From positions 282,486-346,485 of the forward strand of contig NZ_DJKE01000006.1 of the NCBI RefSeq assembly GCF_002434505.1: DNA of 64,000 nt. The letters are read 5' to 3'. This document shows positions 30,793 through 39,011 of the stretch, piece by piece. The position numbers and the translations under genes are program-made. Position 1 is the first letter of the stretch. Each line of letters opens with the position of its first letter. The stretch comes from Brevundimonas sp. UBA6550. Its GTDB lineage: Bacteria; Pseudomonadota; Alphaproteobacteria; Caulobacterales; Caulobacteraceae. Below the pieces are notes generated by a model. That model was not told the DNA's origin. It worked only from the letters and a program-made list of their open reading frames with translations, and made no database searches.

Positions 30793-31911
30793 CTAAACCC
30801 GCAGCGGCATCAGCACATACTGCACGCCCGGATCACCCGGATCGAGCACCAGGGTCGGGCTGGCCGGGTCGGCGAAGCGGAAGGCGGCGTTCTCGCCGGT
30901 GATCTGGCCGGCGACGTCCAGAAGATAGCGGGCGTTGAAGCCGATCTCGAACGGTTCGTCGGAATAGCCGATCTCGACCTCTTCCTCGGCCTGGCCGGCC
31001 TCCATGTTGCGCACCGTCAGCTTCACCCGGTCGTTGTCGAAGGCCAGCTTCACGGAGCGGCTCTTTTCCGCCGAGATGGTGGCCACGCGGTCGACGGCCT
31101 TGGCGAACAGGGCGTTGTCGATGTCGGCCTGTTTGTCGTTGCCGCGCGGGATGACGCGCAGATAGTCGGGGAAGGCGCCGTCGATGACCTTGGAGGTCAG
31201 GGAGGCCTCGCCCATCTGGAAGCGGATCTTCTGGGCCGAGACCTGGACCTCGACGGGGCCGCCGGCGTCGTCCAGCAGGCGGCGGACCTGATCGACGGTC
31301 TTGCGCGGCACGATGACGCCGGGGCCGCCCGCCGCCCCTTCCGGCGCCGGGGTCTCGGCCAGGGCCAGCCGGTGTCCGTCGGTGGCGACGGCGCGCAACA
31401 GGGGGATGCCCTGTTCGGCGACCGTGTGCAGATAAAGGCCGTTCAGATAATAGCGCGTCTCTTCGGTCGAGACGGCGAACCGGGTCTTGTCGATCAGGCG
31501 GGCCAGGTCCTCCTTGGGCAGGACGTAGGACGCGCCGGCGCTGTCGGTGGACATGACGGGGAAGTCGCCCGCCGGCAGGACCGGCAGGTTGAAGCGCGAC
31601 CGCCCGGCCGAGACGACCAGACGCGGATCGTCGCCCGAATAGAGCAGCGAGACCTCGGCGCCTTCCGGCAGTTTTCGCACGATTTCATACAGGGTGTGGG
31701 CGGGGGCGGTGATCTGGCCCTCCACCTGCACCTGGGCCTCGGCCTCGTCCACCATCTCCATGTCCAGATCGGTGGCGGCGAAGGCCAGACGATCCCGACC
31801 TGCGCTCAGCAGCACATTGGACAGGATCGGAATGGTGTTTCGACGTTCAACGACGCTCTGCACGTGGCCCAGGGCCTTCAGGAGCGCGGATCGTTCGATG
31901 GTCAGCTGCAT
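30793..31911 (-). CDS. dnaN: DNA polymerase III subunit beta (sliding clamp)
   Basis: Ring-shaped processivity clamp for the replicative polymerase. The 372 residues begin MQLTIERSALLKALGHVQSVVERRNTIPILSNVLL-type sequence (first 15 residues MQLTIERSALLKALG). They show the three beta-clamp domains, including FPVMSTDSAG, FAVSTEETRYYLNGLYLH, ATDGHRLALAETP and the C-terminal VQYVLMPLRV. The C-terminal hydrophobic end matches the family. It is transcribed after dnaA and before the GIY-YIG gene. Confidence 0.97.
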   Translation of the reverse strand: MQLTIERSALLKALGHVQSVVERRNTIPILSNVLLSAGRDRLAFAATDLDMEMVDEAEAQVQVEGQITAPAHTLYEIVRKLPEGAEVSLLYSGDDPRLVVSAGRSRFNLPVLPAGDFPVMSTDSAGASYVLPKEDLARLIDKTRFAVSTEETRYYLNGLYLHTVAEQGIPLLRAVATDGHRLALAETPAPEGAAGGPGVIVPRKTVDQVRRLLDDAGGPVEVQVSAQKIRFQMGEASLTSKVIDGAFPDYLRVIPRGNDKQADIDNALFAKAVDRVATISAEKSRSVKLAFDNDRVKLTVRNMEAGQAEEEVEIGYSDEPFEIGFNARYLLDVAGQITGENAAFRFADPASPTLVLDPGDPGVQYVLMPLRV

Positions 31912-31925
31912 GTCGTCTCGCCCGG

Positions 31926-31993
31926 CGCGGCCCTCGTTGGAAGGGCCGCGGTTAAGTGACCTGGGACACTAGCGGATTGGGCGCAGGCTGCAA
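31926..31993 (-). promoter_or_regulatory. dnaN promoter candidate and leader hairpin
   Basis: On the minus strand a -35-like TTGCAG (31988-31993) and -10-like TAGTGT (31966-31971) are 16 bases apart. A 9-bp perfect stem CGCGGCCCT / AGGGCCGCG with a seven-base loop (31926-31950) sits 14 bases before the dnaN start. The hairpin has no U-run, so it is more likely a leader element than a terminator. Confidence 0.4.
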
Positions 31994-32024
31994 GGAAGCG
32001 GCGAGGGGTTAGTGGCGAGCAGCA

Positions 32025-32033
32025 AGTGGATAT
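32025..32033 (-). promoter_or_regulatory. DnaA-box-like sequence upstream of dnaN
   Basis: The minus strand reads ATATCCACT, which matches seven of nine positions of the TTATCCACA consensus including the full TATCCAC core. It is a single site in the dnaA-dnaN gap, upstream of the dnaN promoter candidate. One such site can be chance. Confidence 0.35.
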
Positions 32034-32105
32034 TGGGGGCAAATCGGCAGGACGAGGGGGTTTCCGTTCCCGCGTCGCCCGCCGCTGACCCCACGCGCCT
32101 GGAAA

Positions 32106-33578
32106 TCAGCCCCGCAGCTTGCGCGTCAGGGCCTCGACATCGCGGGCGATCTGGTCGTCCTGCGGCATCAGTTCCTCGATCTTGCGCACGCCGTGCAGGA
32201 CCGTGGTGTGATCGCGCCCGCCGAAGCGACGGCCGATGTCGGGATAGGAACGGGTCGTGTGCTGTTTGCACAGATACATGGCGATCTGGCGCGGGCGGGC
32301 GACCGAACGGGTGCGGCGTTCGCTGAGCAGGTCGGCCTGTTTCATGTTGAAATGGTCGGCGACCGTCTTCTGGATCTCGTCGACGGTGATGCGGCGCTCG
32401 GGCCCGCCGCGCATGGCCATGCCCAGCAGGGTCGAGGCCTCATCCACCGAAACGGACGACAGGCGCGCGCCGGCGGCGGCGGCCAGGGTGTTCACGGCGC
32501 CCTCCAGCTCGCGCATCGAGCCGGGGGTGCGATCCACCAGCTGGGCCAGGACCTCGGGCGCGGCCTCGCCCTGGACGACGCCGAGGGCCGACAGGGCCTT
32601 GAGGCGGTTCTGGGCCACGGCGATCTTCAGCTCGCGGTCCCCCGCCTCGACCGGGCAGGTCAGGCCGGCGGCCAGGTGGCTGCGCAGGCGCGGCTCGACC
32701 TCGGTCAGGGCCATCGGCGCGCGGTCGGCCGAGAAGACGATGCGTTTGCCGTCCTCGATCAGGGCGGTCAGGGTCGAGAGCAGTTCTTCCTGGGTGCTTG
32801 TCTTGCCGCCCACGAACTGCACGTCGTCCAGCAGCAGCATGTCGGCCGAGCGCAGGCTTTCCTTGAAGGCGGCGGTCGAACGGTCCTGCATCGCCTTGAC
32901 GAAGGTGGACAGGAAGCGTTCGGCGGTCAGATAGACGACCTTGGCCTGGGGCCGCAGGCGCTGGGCCTCCCAGGCGATGGCGTTCAGCAGATGGGTCTTG
33001 CCGTAGCCATAGGGGCCGCAGAAGAAGACCGGGTTGAAATGGCCGTCGGCCCAGCTGGCGACCTGTTTGGCGATGGCCAGGGCGAAGGCGTTGCCTTGGC
33101 CCTCGATGAAGCTGTCGAAGGTCAGGCGGTCCTGCAGTCCGGCGGCGCGCACCGCGCGGGCGCCGTCCGCGCTGATGGGGGCGGCGGCCTGGGGCGCGGC
33201 GAAGGCGGCCAGGCGCGGCGTGGCGTCCACCACATTGCCGGCGCCGGGCAGCACGGCCGAGGCCGGCGGGGCCGACCCCACCTCGGCGCGGCAGCGCACC
33301 TCGAGCCGGCGCGAAAGGCCGTCCAGGCCCAGCCACAGCTCGTTCATGCGGCGCAGGGCGTTCTTGCGCACCCAGTCCCGGGCGTAGGCGGTGGGGGTGA
33401 CCAGGATCAGGCCGCCGGCGTTGTCCAGGCGCACGGCCGAAGGGGCGATGTAGGACGAGAAGGGACCGTCGCCGATCTCGGCGCGCAGACGCAACGAGGC
33501 CTCGCTCCAGATGCGGTCCGGGTCCGTCAGTCCCGACGTCTTCGTTCCGCCCGCCATCGCCGTTGCGCCCCCAACCAT
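32106..33578 (-). CDS. dnaA: Chromosomal replication initiator protein DnaA
   Basis: AAA+ initiator that binds DnaA boxes and opens the origin. The 490 residues show an N-terminal domain (DRIWSEASLRLRAEIGDGPFSSYIAPSAV), a linker, the AAA+ core with Walker A GPYGYGKTHLLNAI and Walker B LLLDDVQF, and the C-terminal HTH domain with GRRFGGRDHTTVLHGVRKI. The ATG at 33578 is listed; an in-frame ATG at 33557 is equally plausible. It is preceded by rpsT, a common alphaproteobacterial order. Confidence 0.97.
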   Translation of the reverse strand: MVGGATAMAGGTKTSGLTDPDRIWSEASLRLRAEIGDGPFSSYIAPSAVRLDNAGGLILVTPTAYARDWVRKNALRRMNELWLGLDGLSRRLEVRCRAEVGSAPPASAVLPGAGNVVDATPRLAAFAAPQAAAPISADGARAVRAAGLQDRLTFDSFIEGQGNAFALAIAKQVASWADGHFNPVFFCGPYGYGKTHLLNAIAWEAQRLRPQAKVVYLTAERFLSTFVKAMQDRSTAAFKESLRSADMLLLDDVQFVGGKTSTQEELLSTLTALIEDGKRIVFSADRAPMALTEVEPRLRSHLAAGLTCPVEAGDRELKIAVAQNRLKALSALGVVQGEAAPEVLAQLVDRTPGSMRELEGAVNTLAAAAGARLSSVSVDEASTLLGMAMRGGPERRITVDEIQKTVADHFNMKQADLLSERRTRSVARPRQIAMYLCKQHTTRSYPDIGRRFGGRDHTTVLHGVRKIEELMPQDDQIARDVEALTRKLRG

Positions 33579-33770
33579 CTTGCCCGCCGCTCCAAAACCA
33601 ATCCGACCTTCCGCGCTTCAGGGCGATGGTTCAGGGACGACTTCTCCTGCGCCGAAAAGCGATGCTTTTCGGACGGGGCCGAGCTCCTGGACAGACATCT
33701 CCCGCCAACGCGAAACTGAAGTCCCGCGCTGTCTTCATCCGTATTGGGATGGAAGTGCGTTAGAGGCCAA
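33579..33770 (-). promoter_or_regulatory. dnaA leader (5'-UTR) with hairpin
   Basis: About 190 bases separate the inferred promoter from the dnaA start. A perfect 9-bp stem CCGAAAAGC / GCTTTTCGG with a three-base loop lies at 33652-33672 and has no U-run after it. In Caulobacter the long dnaA leader affects translation; a similar role here is inference. No coding frame was recognised in the region. Confidence 0.5.
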
Positions 33771-33798
33771 AACTTACGCCGCGAGCCGGGTGGGTCAA
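33771..33798 (-). promoter_or_regulatory. dnaA promoter candidate
   Basis: On the minus strand TTGACC (33793-33798) and TAAGTT (33771-33776) are separated by 16 bases, a good vegetative promoter arrangement. A second TTGACG-type -35 (around 33840-33845) lies upstream and could belong to an alternative promoter. Confidence 0.5.
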
Positions 33799-33802
33799 CG
33801 CT

Positions 33803-33839
33803 GATTCGTTGGTCGATTCGCAGTTAAATTGTTTGACTC
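33803..33839. promoter_or_regulatory. Three clustered GANTC (CcrM) sites upstream of dnaA
   Basis: GATTC at 33803-33807, GATTC at 33815-33819 and GACTC at 33835-33839 all match GANTC, the site methylated by CcrM in Caulobacterales. The cluster starts five bases upstream of the inferred -35. In C. crescentus the dnaA promoter also carries GANTC and responds to methylation state. Confidence 0.6.
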
Positions 33840-33925
33840 CGTCAACCCCTGTTCCCGCTTGGAATTTTCGCGGGATCGGCGCTCGACGACCGCGGTTCAG
33901 CCTTAATGAGGCTTAGCGGCCAAAC

Positions 33926-33961
33926 GCAAAACGGCGAAGAAGCAGATGCTTCTTCGCCGTT
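33926..33961 (-). terminator. Rho-independent terminator of rpsT
   Basis: A perfect 15-bp stem AACGGCGAAGAAGCA / TGCTTCTTCGCCGTT with a two-base loop (33930-33961). Read on the minus strand it is followed by a short TTTTG run. It lies about 70 bases after the rpsT stop and before the dnaA promoter, so it insulates dnaA from rpsT transcription. Confidence 0.85.
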
Positions 33962-34029
33962 GTAATCGCTTGATAATCCCGTAACGAAACAGCGACAGCT
34001 GTTCCGTCCGCTGTGGGATTAATTTTGGC

Positions 34030-34299
34030 TCAGGCGGCCGACAGCTTCTTCAGCTGGGCGGCGAGACGCGACACCTTGCGCGAGCCCGTGTTCTTGTGAA
34101 CGACGCCCTTGGAGACGGCGCGCATCAGTTCGGACTGGGCCTCCACGAAGGCCGTCTTGGCGACGGCGGCGTCGCCGCCGGCCAGGGCTTCCTGGAACTT
34201 GCGCAGATAGGTGCGGACGCGCGAACGGCGCGCCTTGTTCACTTCGGTACGCGCTTCGATCTTGCGGATCGCCTTGCGGGCGCCGGGGTTGTTGGCCAT
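34030..34299 (-). CDS. rpsT: 30S ribosomal protein S20
   Basis: Small basic protein of the 30S subunit that binds 16S rRNA. The 89 residues begin [31 protein letters not shown] sequence (start [13 protein letters not shown]), with the helical [15 protein letters not shown] and the C-terminal [21 protein letters not shown], all family hallmarks. The ATG at 34299 is chosen because the mature N-terminus begins there. It has its own promoter and terminator. Confidence 0.96.
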   Translation of the reverse strand: MANNPGARKAIRKIEARTEVNKARRSRVRTYLRKFQEALAGGDAAVAKTAFVEAQSELMRAVSKGVVHKNTGSRKVSRLAAQLKKLSAA

Positions 34300-34366
34300 G
34301 TCAAACCTTCGAACGGAAAACGCCGCGGAGCACACGTCCACGGCGCGGAAATCTCAAGAGGGCGGG

Positions 34367-34395
34367 CCTATAGCCGAAAGCCCGGAGGCGGTCAA
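34367..34395 (-). promoter_or_regulatory. rpsT promoter
   Basis: On the minus strand TTGACC (34390-34395) is followed after exactly 17 bases by TATAGG (34367-34372), and the -10 sits within GGCTATAGG, matching the Caulobacter-type TTGACg...GCTANA pattern. The inferred start is near 34360, about 60 bases before the rpsT ATG. Confidence 0.75.
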
Positions 34396-34638
34396 CGCGG
34401 AGTCTTCCCTGATCGACTCTGCGGTTGGACGGCGCGGCGGAGAGCCTGGCGCCTTTCGGGTCGCGTCCCGGACGCACCCCGATTGTCTTCAACGCGCCGG
34501 ATCGCCCTTTCCGTCGCAGGTTTTTCAGCCCTGTTGGAAACGCGCAACGCTTTCTCTTTCTTCATGAATTGTGTCGTTTTACGGCCATGTTTGTCCCGTC
34601 CTCCAAGGGGCTGACATCATCTCCCGGATCATCGTTCA
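34396..34638. other. Region between divergent rpsT and TonB receptor genes
   Basis: The remainder of a 340-base gap. It must contain the receptor promoter, but no convincing motif, repeat or coding frame was recognised. Confidence 0.4.
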
Positions 34639-37368
34639 ATGACCCAGACCGCGCTTCTGCTCCTCGCGCTGGCCCCCGCCGCCGTTCAGCCCGCCGCCGA
34701 GCCGGCTGTCGTGCAGGCGCTGCCGCAGACCGCCACGCCTGCGTCCCAGCAGGATGCGGCGACGGTGGTTCTTCCCGACGTCGAGGTCACGGCGGCGCGG
34801 CGCGGCGTGGCCCTGGGCGGGCAGGAGCCGATCGTCTCCTACGACGCCGCCCAGATCCAGGCGTTCGGCGCGACCAACATCGGCGAGTTGGTGACGCTGC
34901 TGGAGGCCCAGACCCGCAGCGCGCGCGGCGGCTCTCCGGTCTTTCTGGTCAATGGGCGGCGCATCTCGGGCTTTCGTGAAATCCGGGGCATTCCGCCCGA
35001 GGCCATCGAGCGTTTCGACGTCCTGCCGGAAGAGACGGCGCTGTCCTATGGCTACAGCGCCAATCAGCGGGTGGTGAACATCGTCTTGAAGGCGGACTTC
35101 AAGTCCCTGACCGCCTCGGTCAACGTCAGCCGGCCCGAGCAGGGCGGCCGCACCACGACCGCCAGCGAGAACAACGTCCTGCGCATCGCCGGGTCGGACC
35201 GCTGGTCGCTGGACATCAACGGCACGACCTCCAACACCCTGTTCGAGACCGAGCGCAACATCGACCGCACCGCCTCGGGCGTCCTGTTCGACGGCCGGGG
35301 CAATATCACGGGCCTGGGCGGCATCCCTCGGGCAGGCCAGGTCAATCCGGCCAACACCGGGATTGATCCCGCCCTGTCGGCCCTGGCGGGATCGACGGTC
35401 TATGTGGCGGGCGTTCCCGTCTCGGCCGCGACCGGCGCGCCGACCCTGTCCGATTTCGTCTCGACGGCGGGCGTGGCGAATACGGGAGACCTGAACGCCT
35501 ATCGCACCCTGCTGCCCCAGACCGACCAGGCCTCCATCGCGGGGACCTACAAGCACGACCTGAACGACAAGGTCGGCATGACCCTGAGCGGCAGCCTGGA
35601 GGATTCCAGCAGCTTCAGCTATCTGGGCCTGCCGGGCGTCACCCTGACCCTGCCGTCGGCCAACCCCTTCTCGCCGTTCGGCGACGACGTGCTGCTGTAT
35701 CGCTACGTCGACCGGCCCGACGCCCTGACGCGCCAGACCGATACCCGCACGATAGGTCTGGGCACGGTGTTCGACGGCTATTTGGGCGATTGGCGCTGGA
35801 CGGCGACGGGCGACTACAACCGGGTCACGACCGACACCTCCACCGGGCGCGGCCTGGACGCGGCGGCGTTGCAGGCGGCGATCACGGCCAACGACCCGTC
35901 GGTCAATCCCTTCGGCGACATCGGCGGCCGGGTGACGGAGCGGGCGCGCGACACCGCCCATTCGACGGCCCAGACGGCGACCGGCGAGCTGGTGCTGAAC
36001 GGCCGGCCGTTCGAACTGCCGGCGGGCGAGGTCACTTCGACCTTCAAGGTCGGCGCCGGCTATCAGTCGCTGGATTCCGAAAGCGTGCGCGGCGGCGTCT
36101 CCATCGATCGGTCGCAATCGCGCAATTCGGGCAGCGTCCAGGCCAACTTCGACCTGCCGATCTCCAACGTCGATCGCGGCGTCCTGCCCAAGATCGGCGA
36201 CCTGTCGGCCAATCTGAACCTGGCCTATCAGGAACTGTCCGATTTCGGCGGCGTCTCATCGGTCGGGGCCGGTCTGAACTGGTCGCCGGTCCAGCGCCTG
36301 TCGCTGTCGGCCAATTATTCAGACGAGGGCAAGGCCCCCACCGTTCAGCAACTGAACGATCCGACCGTCGCCACCCCCAATACGCCGGTGTTCGACTTCA
36401 ACACCAACCAGACGGTCGAGATCACCCAGATCACCGGCGGCGATCCCAATCTGAAGGCCGAGGATCGGCGCATCCTGAAACTGGGCGTCAACTGGCAGCC
36501 GGTGTCGGACAAGGACTTCCGCCTGAACCTGGCCTACACCCGCACCGAGGCGGATAACGAGATCGCCAGCTTCCCCGCCATAACCCCCGACCTGGAAGCG
36601 GCCCTGCCGGATCGGTTCGTGCGCGATGCGAACGGCGATCTGGTCTCCATCGACGCCCGCCCGCTGAACTTCTTCAAGCGCGAGCAGCAGGACGTTCAGT
36701 GGGGCTTCAACTTCTCGCGTCCGTTCGGCAAGGCCGACCCGTCGCTGGCGGGACGTGGACCGGGCGGTCCGGGCGGTCCCGGGGCTGGCATGATGATGGG
36801 CCCCGGTCCCGGCGGCCCGCGCGGCCCTGGCGGACCGGGCGGACGGATGCGCGGTTCGCGTGGCCCAGGCATGCAGCCGGGGCAGGGGATGTTCAACCTG
36901 TCGCTGACCCACACCTGGCGGGTTCAGGACGAGGTGACGATCCGCGACGGCCTGGCGCCGCTGGACCTGCTGAACGGCGATTCCATCTCCGGCTCGGGCG
37001 GCCAGTCCCGGCACGAGGTTCAGTTGCAGACGGGTCTGTTCAGAAACGGCCTGGGCGCCTTCGTCAACGCCAATTGGCGCTCGGGCACGACGGTCAACGG
37101 CGATGCGCTGGGATCGCCCGATCTGGACTTCTCGGGGCGCACCACGGTCAATCTGTTCGCCTTCGCCGACCTGACCCAGCGCAAGGCCTGGGTGGAGCGG
37201 TTCCCGATCCTGAAGGGCACGCGCATCGGCTTCGGCGTGCAGAACATCTTCGACGACCGGATTTCCGTGACCAGCAGCGACGGCTCGACCCCGGTCAACT
37301 ATCAGTCGGACTATCTTGACCCGCAGGGCCGCGTCTTCCGCATCAATCTGCGCAAGATCCTGTTCTGA
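34639..37368 (+). CDS. TonB-dependent receptor
   Basis: Outer-membrane active transporter (substrate unknown), 909 residues. It has a signal peptide (about 1-20), a TonB-box-like PDVEVTAARRG, a plug domain (VFLVNGRRISGFREIRGIPPEAIERFDVLPEE) and many amphipathic beta strands to the C-terminal ...FRINLRKILF, a typical barrel end. Between about residues 705 and 752 there is a very unusual Gly/Pro/Met/Arg stretch, likely an extracellular loop. The ATG at 34639 gives the signal peptide. No regulator or TonB gene is adjacent. Confidence 0.9.
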   Translation: MTQTALLLLALAPAAVQPAAEPAVVQALPQTATPASQQDAATVVLPDVEVTAARRGVALGGQEPIVSYDAAQIQAFGATNIGELVTLLEAQTRSARGGSPVFLVNGRRISGFREIRGIPPEAIERFDVLPEETALSYGYSANQRVVNIVLKADFKSLTASVNVSRPEQGGRTTTASENNVLRIAGSDRWSLDINGTTSNTLFETERNIDRTASGVLFDGRGNITGLGGIPRAGQVNPANTGIDPALSALAGSTVYVAGVPVSAATGAPTLSDFVSTAGVANTGDLNAYRTLLPQTDQASIAGTYKHDLNDKVGMTLSGSLEDSSSFSYLGLPGVTLTLPSANPFSPFGDDVLLYRYVDRPDALTRQTDTRTIGLGTVFDGYLGDWRWTATGDYNRVTTDTSTGRGLDAAALQAAITANDPSVNPFGDIGGRVTERARDTAHSTAQTATGELVLNGRPFELPAGEVTSTFKVGAGYQSLDSESVRGGVSIDRSQSRNSGSVQANFDLPISNVDRGVLPKIGDLSANLNLAYQELSDFGGVSSVGAGLNWSPVQRLSLSANYSDEGKAPTVQQLNDPTVATPNTPVFDFNTNQTVEITQITGGDPNLKAEDRRILKLGVNWQPVSDKDFRLNLAYTRTEADNEIASFPAITPDLEAALPDRFVRDANGDLVSIDARPLNFFKREQQDVQWGFNFSRPFGKADPSLAGRGPGGPGGPGAGMMMGPGPGGPRGPGGPGGRMRGSRGPGMQPGQGMFNLSLTHTWRVQDEVTIRDGLAPLDLLNGDSISGSGGQSRHEVQLQTGLFRNGLGAFVNANWRSGTTVNGDALGSPDLDFSGRTTVNLFAFADLTQRKAWVERFPILKGTRIGFGVQNIFDDRISVTSSDGSTPVNYQSDYLDPQGRVFRINLRKILF

Positions 37369-37383
37369 CGCAGGCGGGCCGCC

Positions 37384-37461
37384 CTAGGGCCAGACGAAGG
37401 CGACCGCGATCATGACGGCGGCGGCGCCGAAGGCCAGGGCGAAGAAGATGCGGTCGGACAT
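37384..37461 (-). CDS. 25-residue membrane peptide
   Basis: A short open frame reads MSDRIFFALAFGAAAVMIA then VAFVWP and stops at TAG. It is preceded by a strong Shine-Dalgarno (AAGGAGCC directly before ATG). The hydrophobic span should insert in the inner membrane. It lies in the gap between the TonB receptor and gpmA, on the opposite strand. Coding evidence is the ribosome site and the coherent hydrophobicity; the function is unknown. Confidence 0.6.
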   Translation of the reverse strand: MSDRIFFALAFGAAAVMIAVAFVWP

Positions 37462-37607
37462 GGCTCCTTGGTTACGCCCGCGCGGGCATGGCGGCAAGGA
37501 CGGCGGGGCAGGGCGTTAACGTCGCCGAACCTTGACCGATTTCTGACGGCGGCCTACCCCGCAGGGGACCCGTCTGCCTGCCAGACCGACGCCCAAGGAC
37601 CGACCGA

Positions 37608-38321
37608 ATGCCGCGCCTGATCCTGCTCCGCCACGGCCAGAGCCAATGGAATCTCGAAAACCGCTTCACCGGCTGGGTCGATGTCGATCTGACGGCCGAG
37701 GGCGAGGCCCAGGCGCGGCGCGGCGGGGAGTTGATCGCCCAGGCCGGGTTCAAGCCGGCCGTCATGTTCACCTCGGTCCTGACGCGCGCCAAACGCACCG
37801 GCGCCCTGGCCCTGCAGGCGGCGGGCCTGACCGATCTGCCGGTGATCGAGGACTGGCGCCTGAACGAGCGCCACTACGGCGGCCTGACGGGGCTGAACAA
37901 GGCCGAAACGGCCGAGAAGCACGGCGAGGATCAGGTCAGGGTCTGGCGCCGCAGCTATGACGTGCCGCCCCCGCCGCTGGCGCCGGGCGGAGAGTTCGAT
38001 TTCAACGCCGATCCCCGCTACGCCGGCAAGGCCATCCCCGACACCGAGAGCCTGAAGACCACGCTGGACCGGGTGAAACCCTATTGGGACGCCGAGATTG
38101 CGCCGCGCCTGAAGGCGGGCGAGGACGTGCTGATCGCCGCCCACGGCAATTCGCTGCGCGCCATCGTCAAACTGCTGTTCGGCGTGCCGGACGACCGGAT
38201 CGTCGGTGTCGAGATCCCGACCGGCAATCCGCTGGAGATCGACCTGGACGCCGCGCTGAAGCCGACGGCCGCGCGCTATCTGGACGCCGACCGGGCCGAA
38301 GCCCTGCCCGAGGCGTCATGA
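37608..38321 (+). CDS. gpmA: 2,3-bisphosphoglycerate-dependent phosphoglycerate mutase
   Basis: Glycolytic and gluconeogenic interconversion of 3- and 2-phosphoglycerate. The 237 residues carry the phosphohistidine motif LILLRHGQSQWN (catalytic His near residue 9), FTGWVDVDLTAEG, RLNERHYGGLTGLNK and the second active-site AAHGNSLRAIVK. This is the cofactor-dependent dPGM family. The stop overlaps the ATG of the RibD-like gene (ATGA), so both are cotranscribed. A TTGACC/CTACCC promoter candidate lies at about 37532-37559. Confidence 0.96.
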   Translation: MPRLILLRHGQSQWNLENRFTGWVDVDLTAEGEAQARRGGELIAQAGFKPAVMFTSVLTRAKRTGALALQAAGLTDLPVIEDWRLNERHYGGLTGLNKAETAEKHGEDQVRVWRRSYDVPPPPLAPGGEFDFNADPRYAGKAIPDTESLKTTLDRVKPYWDAEIAPRLKAGEDVLIAAHGNSLRAIVKLLFGVPDDRIVGVEIPTGNPLEIDLDAALKPTAARYLDADRAEALPEAS

Positions 38322-38947
38322 GCTGGAGCGACGCCGACCGGGGCTTCATGGCCCAGGCCATCGCCCTGGCGACCGGCCGCATGGGCGAGACCTGGCCCAA
38401 TCCCGCCGTCGGCTGCGTCATCGTCAAGGACGGCCGCGTGATCGCACAGGCCGCCACGGCGCCGGGCGGCCGCCCCCATGCCGAGGAGCAGGCCGTGCCC
38501 GCGGGCGGGGCCGAGGTGGCGGGCTCCACCGTCTATGTCACGCTGGAGCCGTGCGGCGCCCGTTCGTCGGGCCGCAAGTCCTGCGCCCACTTCCTGACCG
38601 AGGCGGGGGTGGCGCGGGTCGTGATCGCCTGCCTGGACCCTTCGCCCTTCGCCGCCGGACGCGGCACCGAGCGTCTGCGCGCGCAGGGCCTGACCGTCGA
38701 GACCGGCCTGATGTGCGAAGAGGGCGAGGCTCTGTGCGAGGGCTTCCTGCACCGGCTGGAGACCGGCCGGCCGATGGTGCGGGTCAGTTCGGACGGCGTC
38801 GGCTTCGACGGCCGCTTCGTCGCCTCGCCCAAGGCCGATCTGGTGACGGAGCTGAAGCGCCTGGGCGAGGCGGGCTACACCCGTCTGTGGACCGGCCCCG
38901 GCGAGCTGGCCGACGTCCTGGCCGAGCAGGGCCTGCTGACGGTCTGA
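38318..38947 (+). CDS. RibD-type deaminase domain protein (reductase domain missing)
   Basis: 209 residues corresponding to the zinc deaminase half of RibD, the riboflavin enzyme that deaminates the pyrimidine intermediate. Zinc and catalytic residues are visible: HAEEQAV (His and Glu) and the Cys pair PCGARSSGRKSC. The usual C-terminal reductase domain (about 150 residues) is absent; after residue 150 only a short region FDGRFVASPKADLVTELKR and GYTRLWTGPGE follows. It overlaps gpmA by four bases. It may be an active deaminase, a degraded RibD or a different nucleoside deaminase. Confidence 0.8.
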   Translation: MSWSDADRGFMAQAIALATGRMGETWPNPAVGCVIVKDGRVIAQAATAPGGRPHAEEQAVPAGGAEVAGSTVYVTLEPCGARSSGRKSCAHFLTEAGVARVVIACLDPSPFAAGRGTERLRAQGLTVETGLMCEEGEALCEGFLHRLETGRPMVRVSSDGVGFDGRFVASPKADLVTELKRLGEAGYTRLWTGPGELADVLAEQGLLTV

Positions 38948-39011
38948 GCCAGCCCGCGAGGCTGTCGACGGCGTTCAAGGCTTCTTAAGCGACAGCCGAT
39001 AGGGTGATCCG

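Noticed and set aside
33579..34638. Chromosomal origin of replication next to dnaA or rpsT
   Set aside because: No cluster of DnaA boxes or AT-rich unwinding element was seen; only isolated partial matches. In Caulobacter the origin lies by hemE, away from dnaA.
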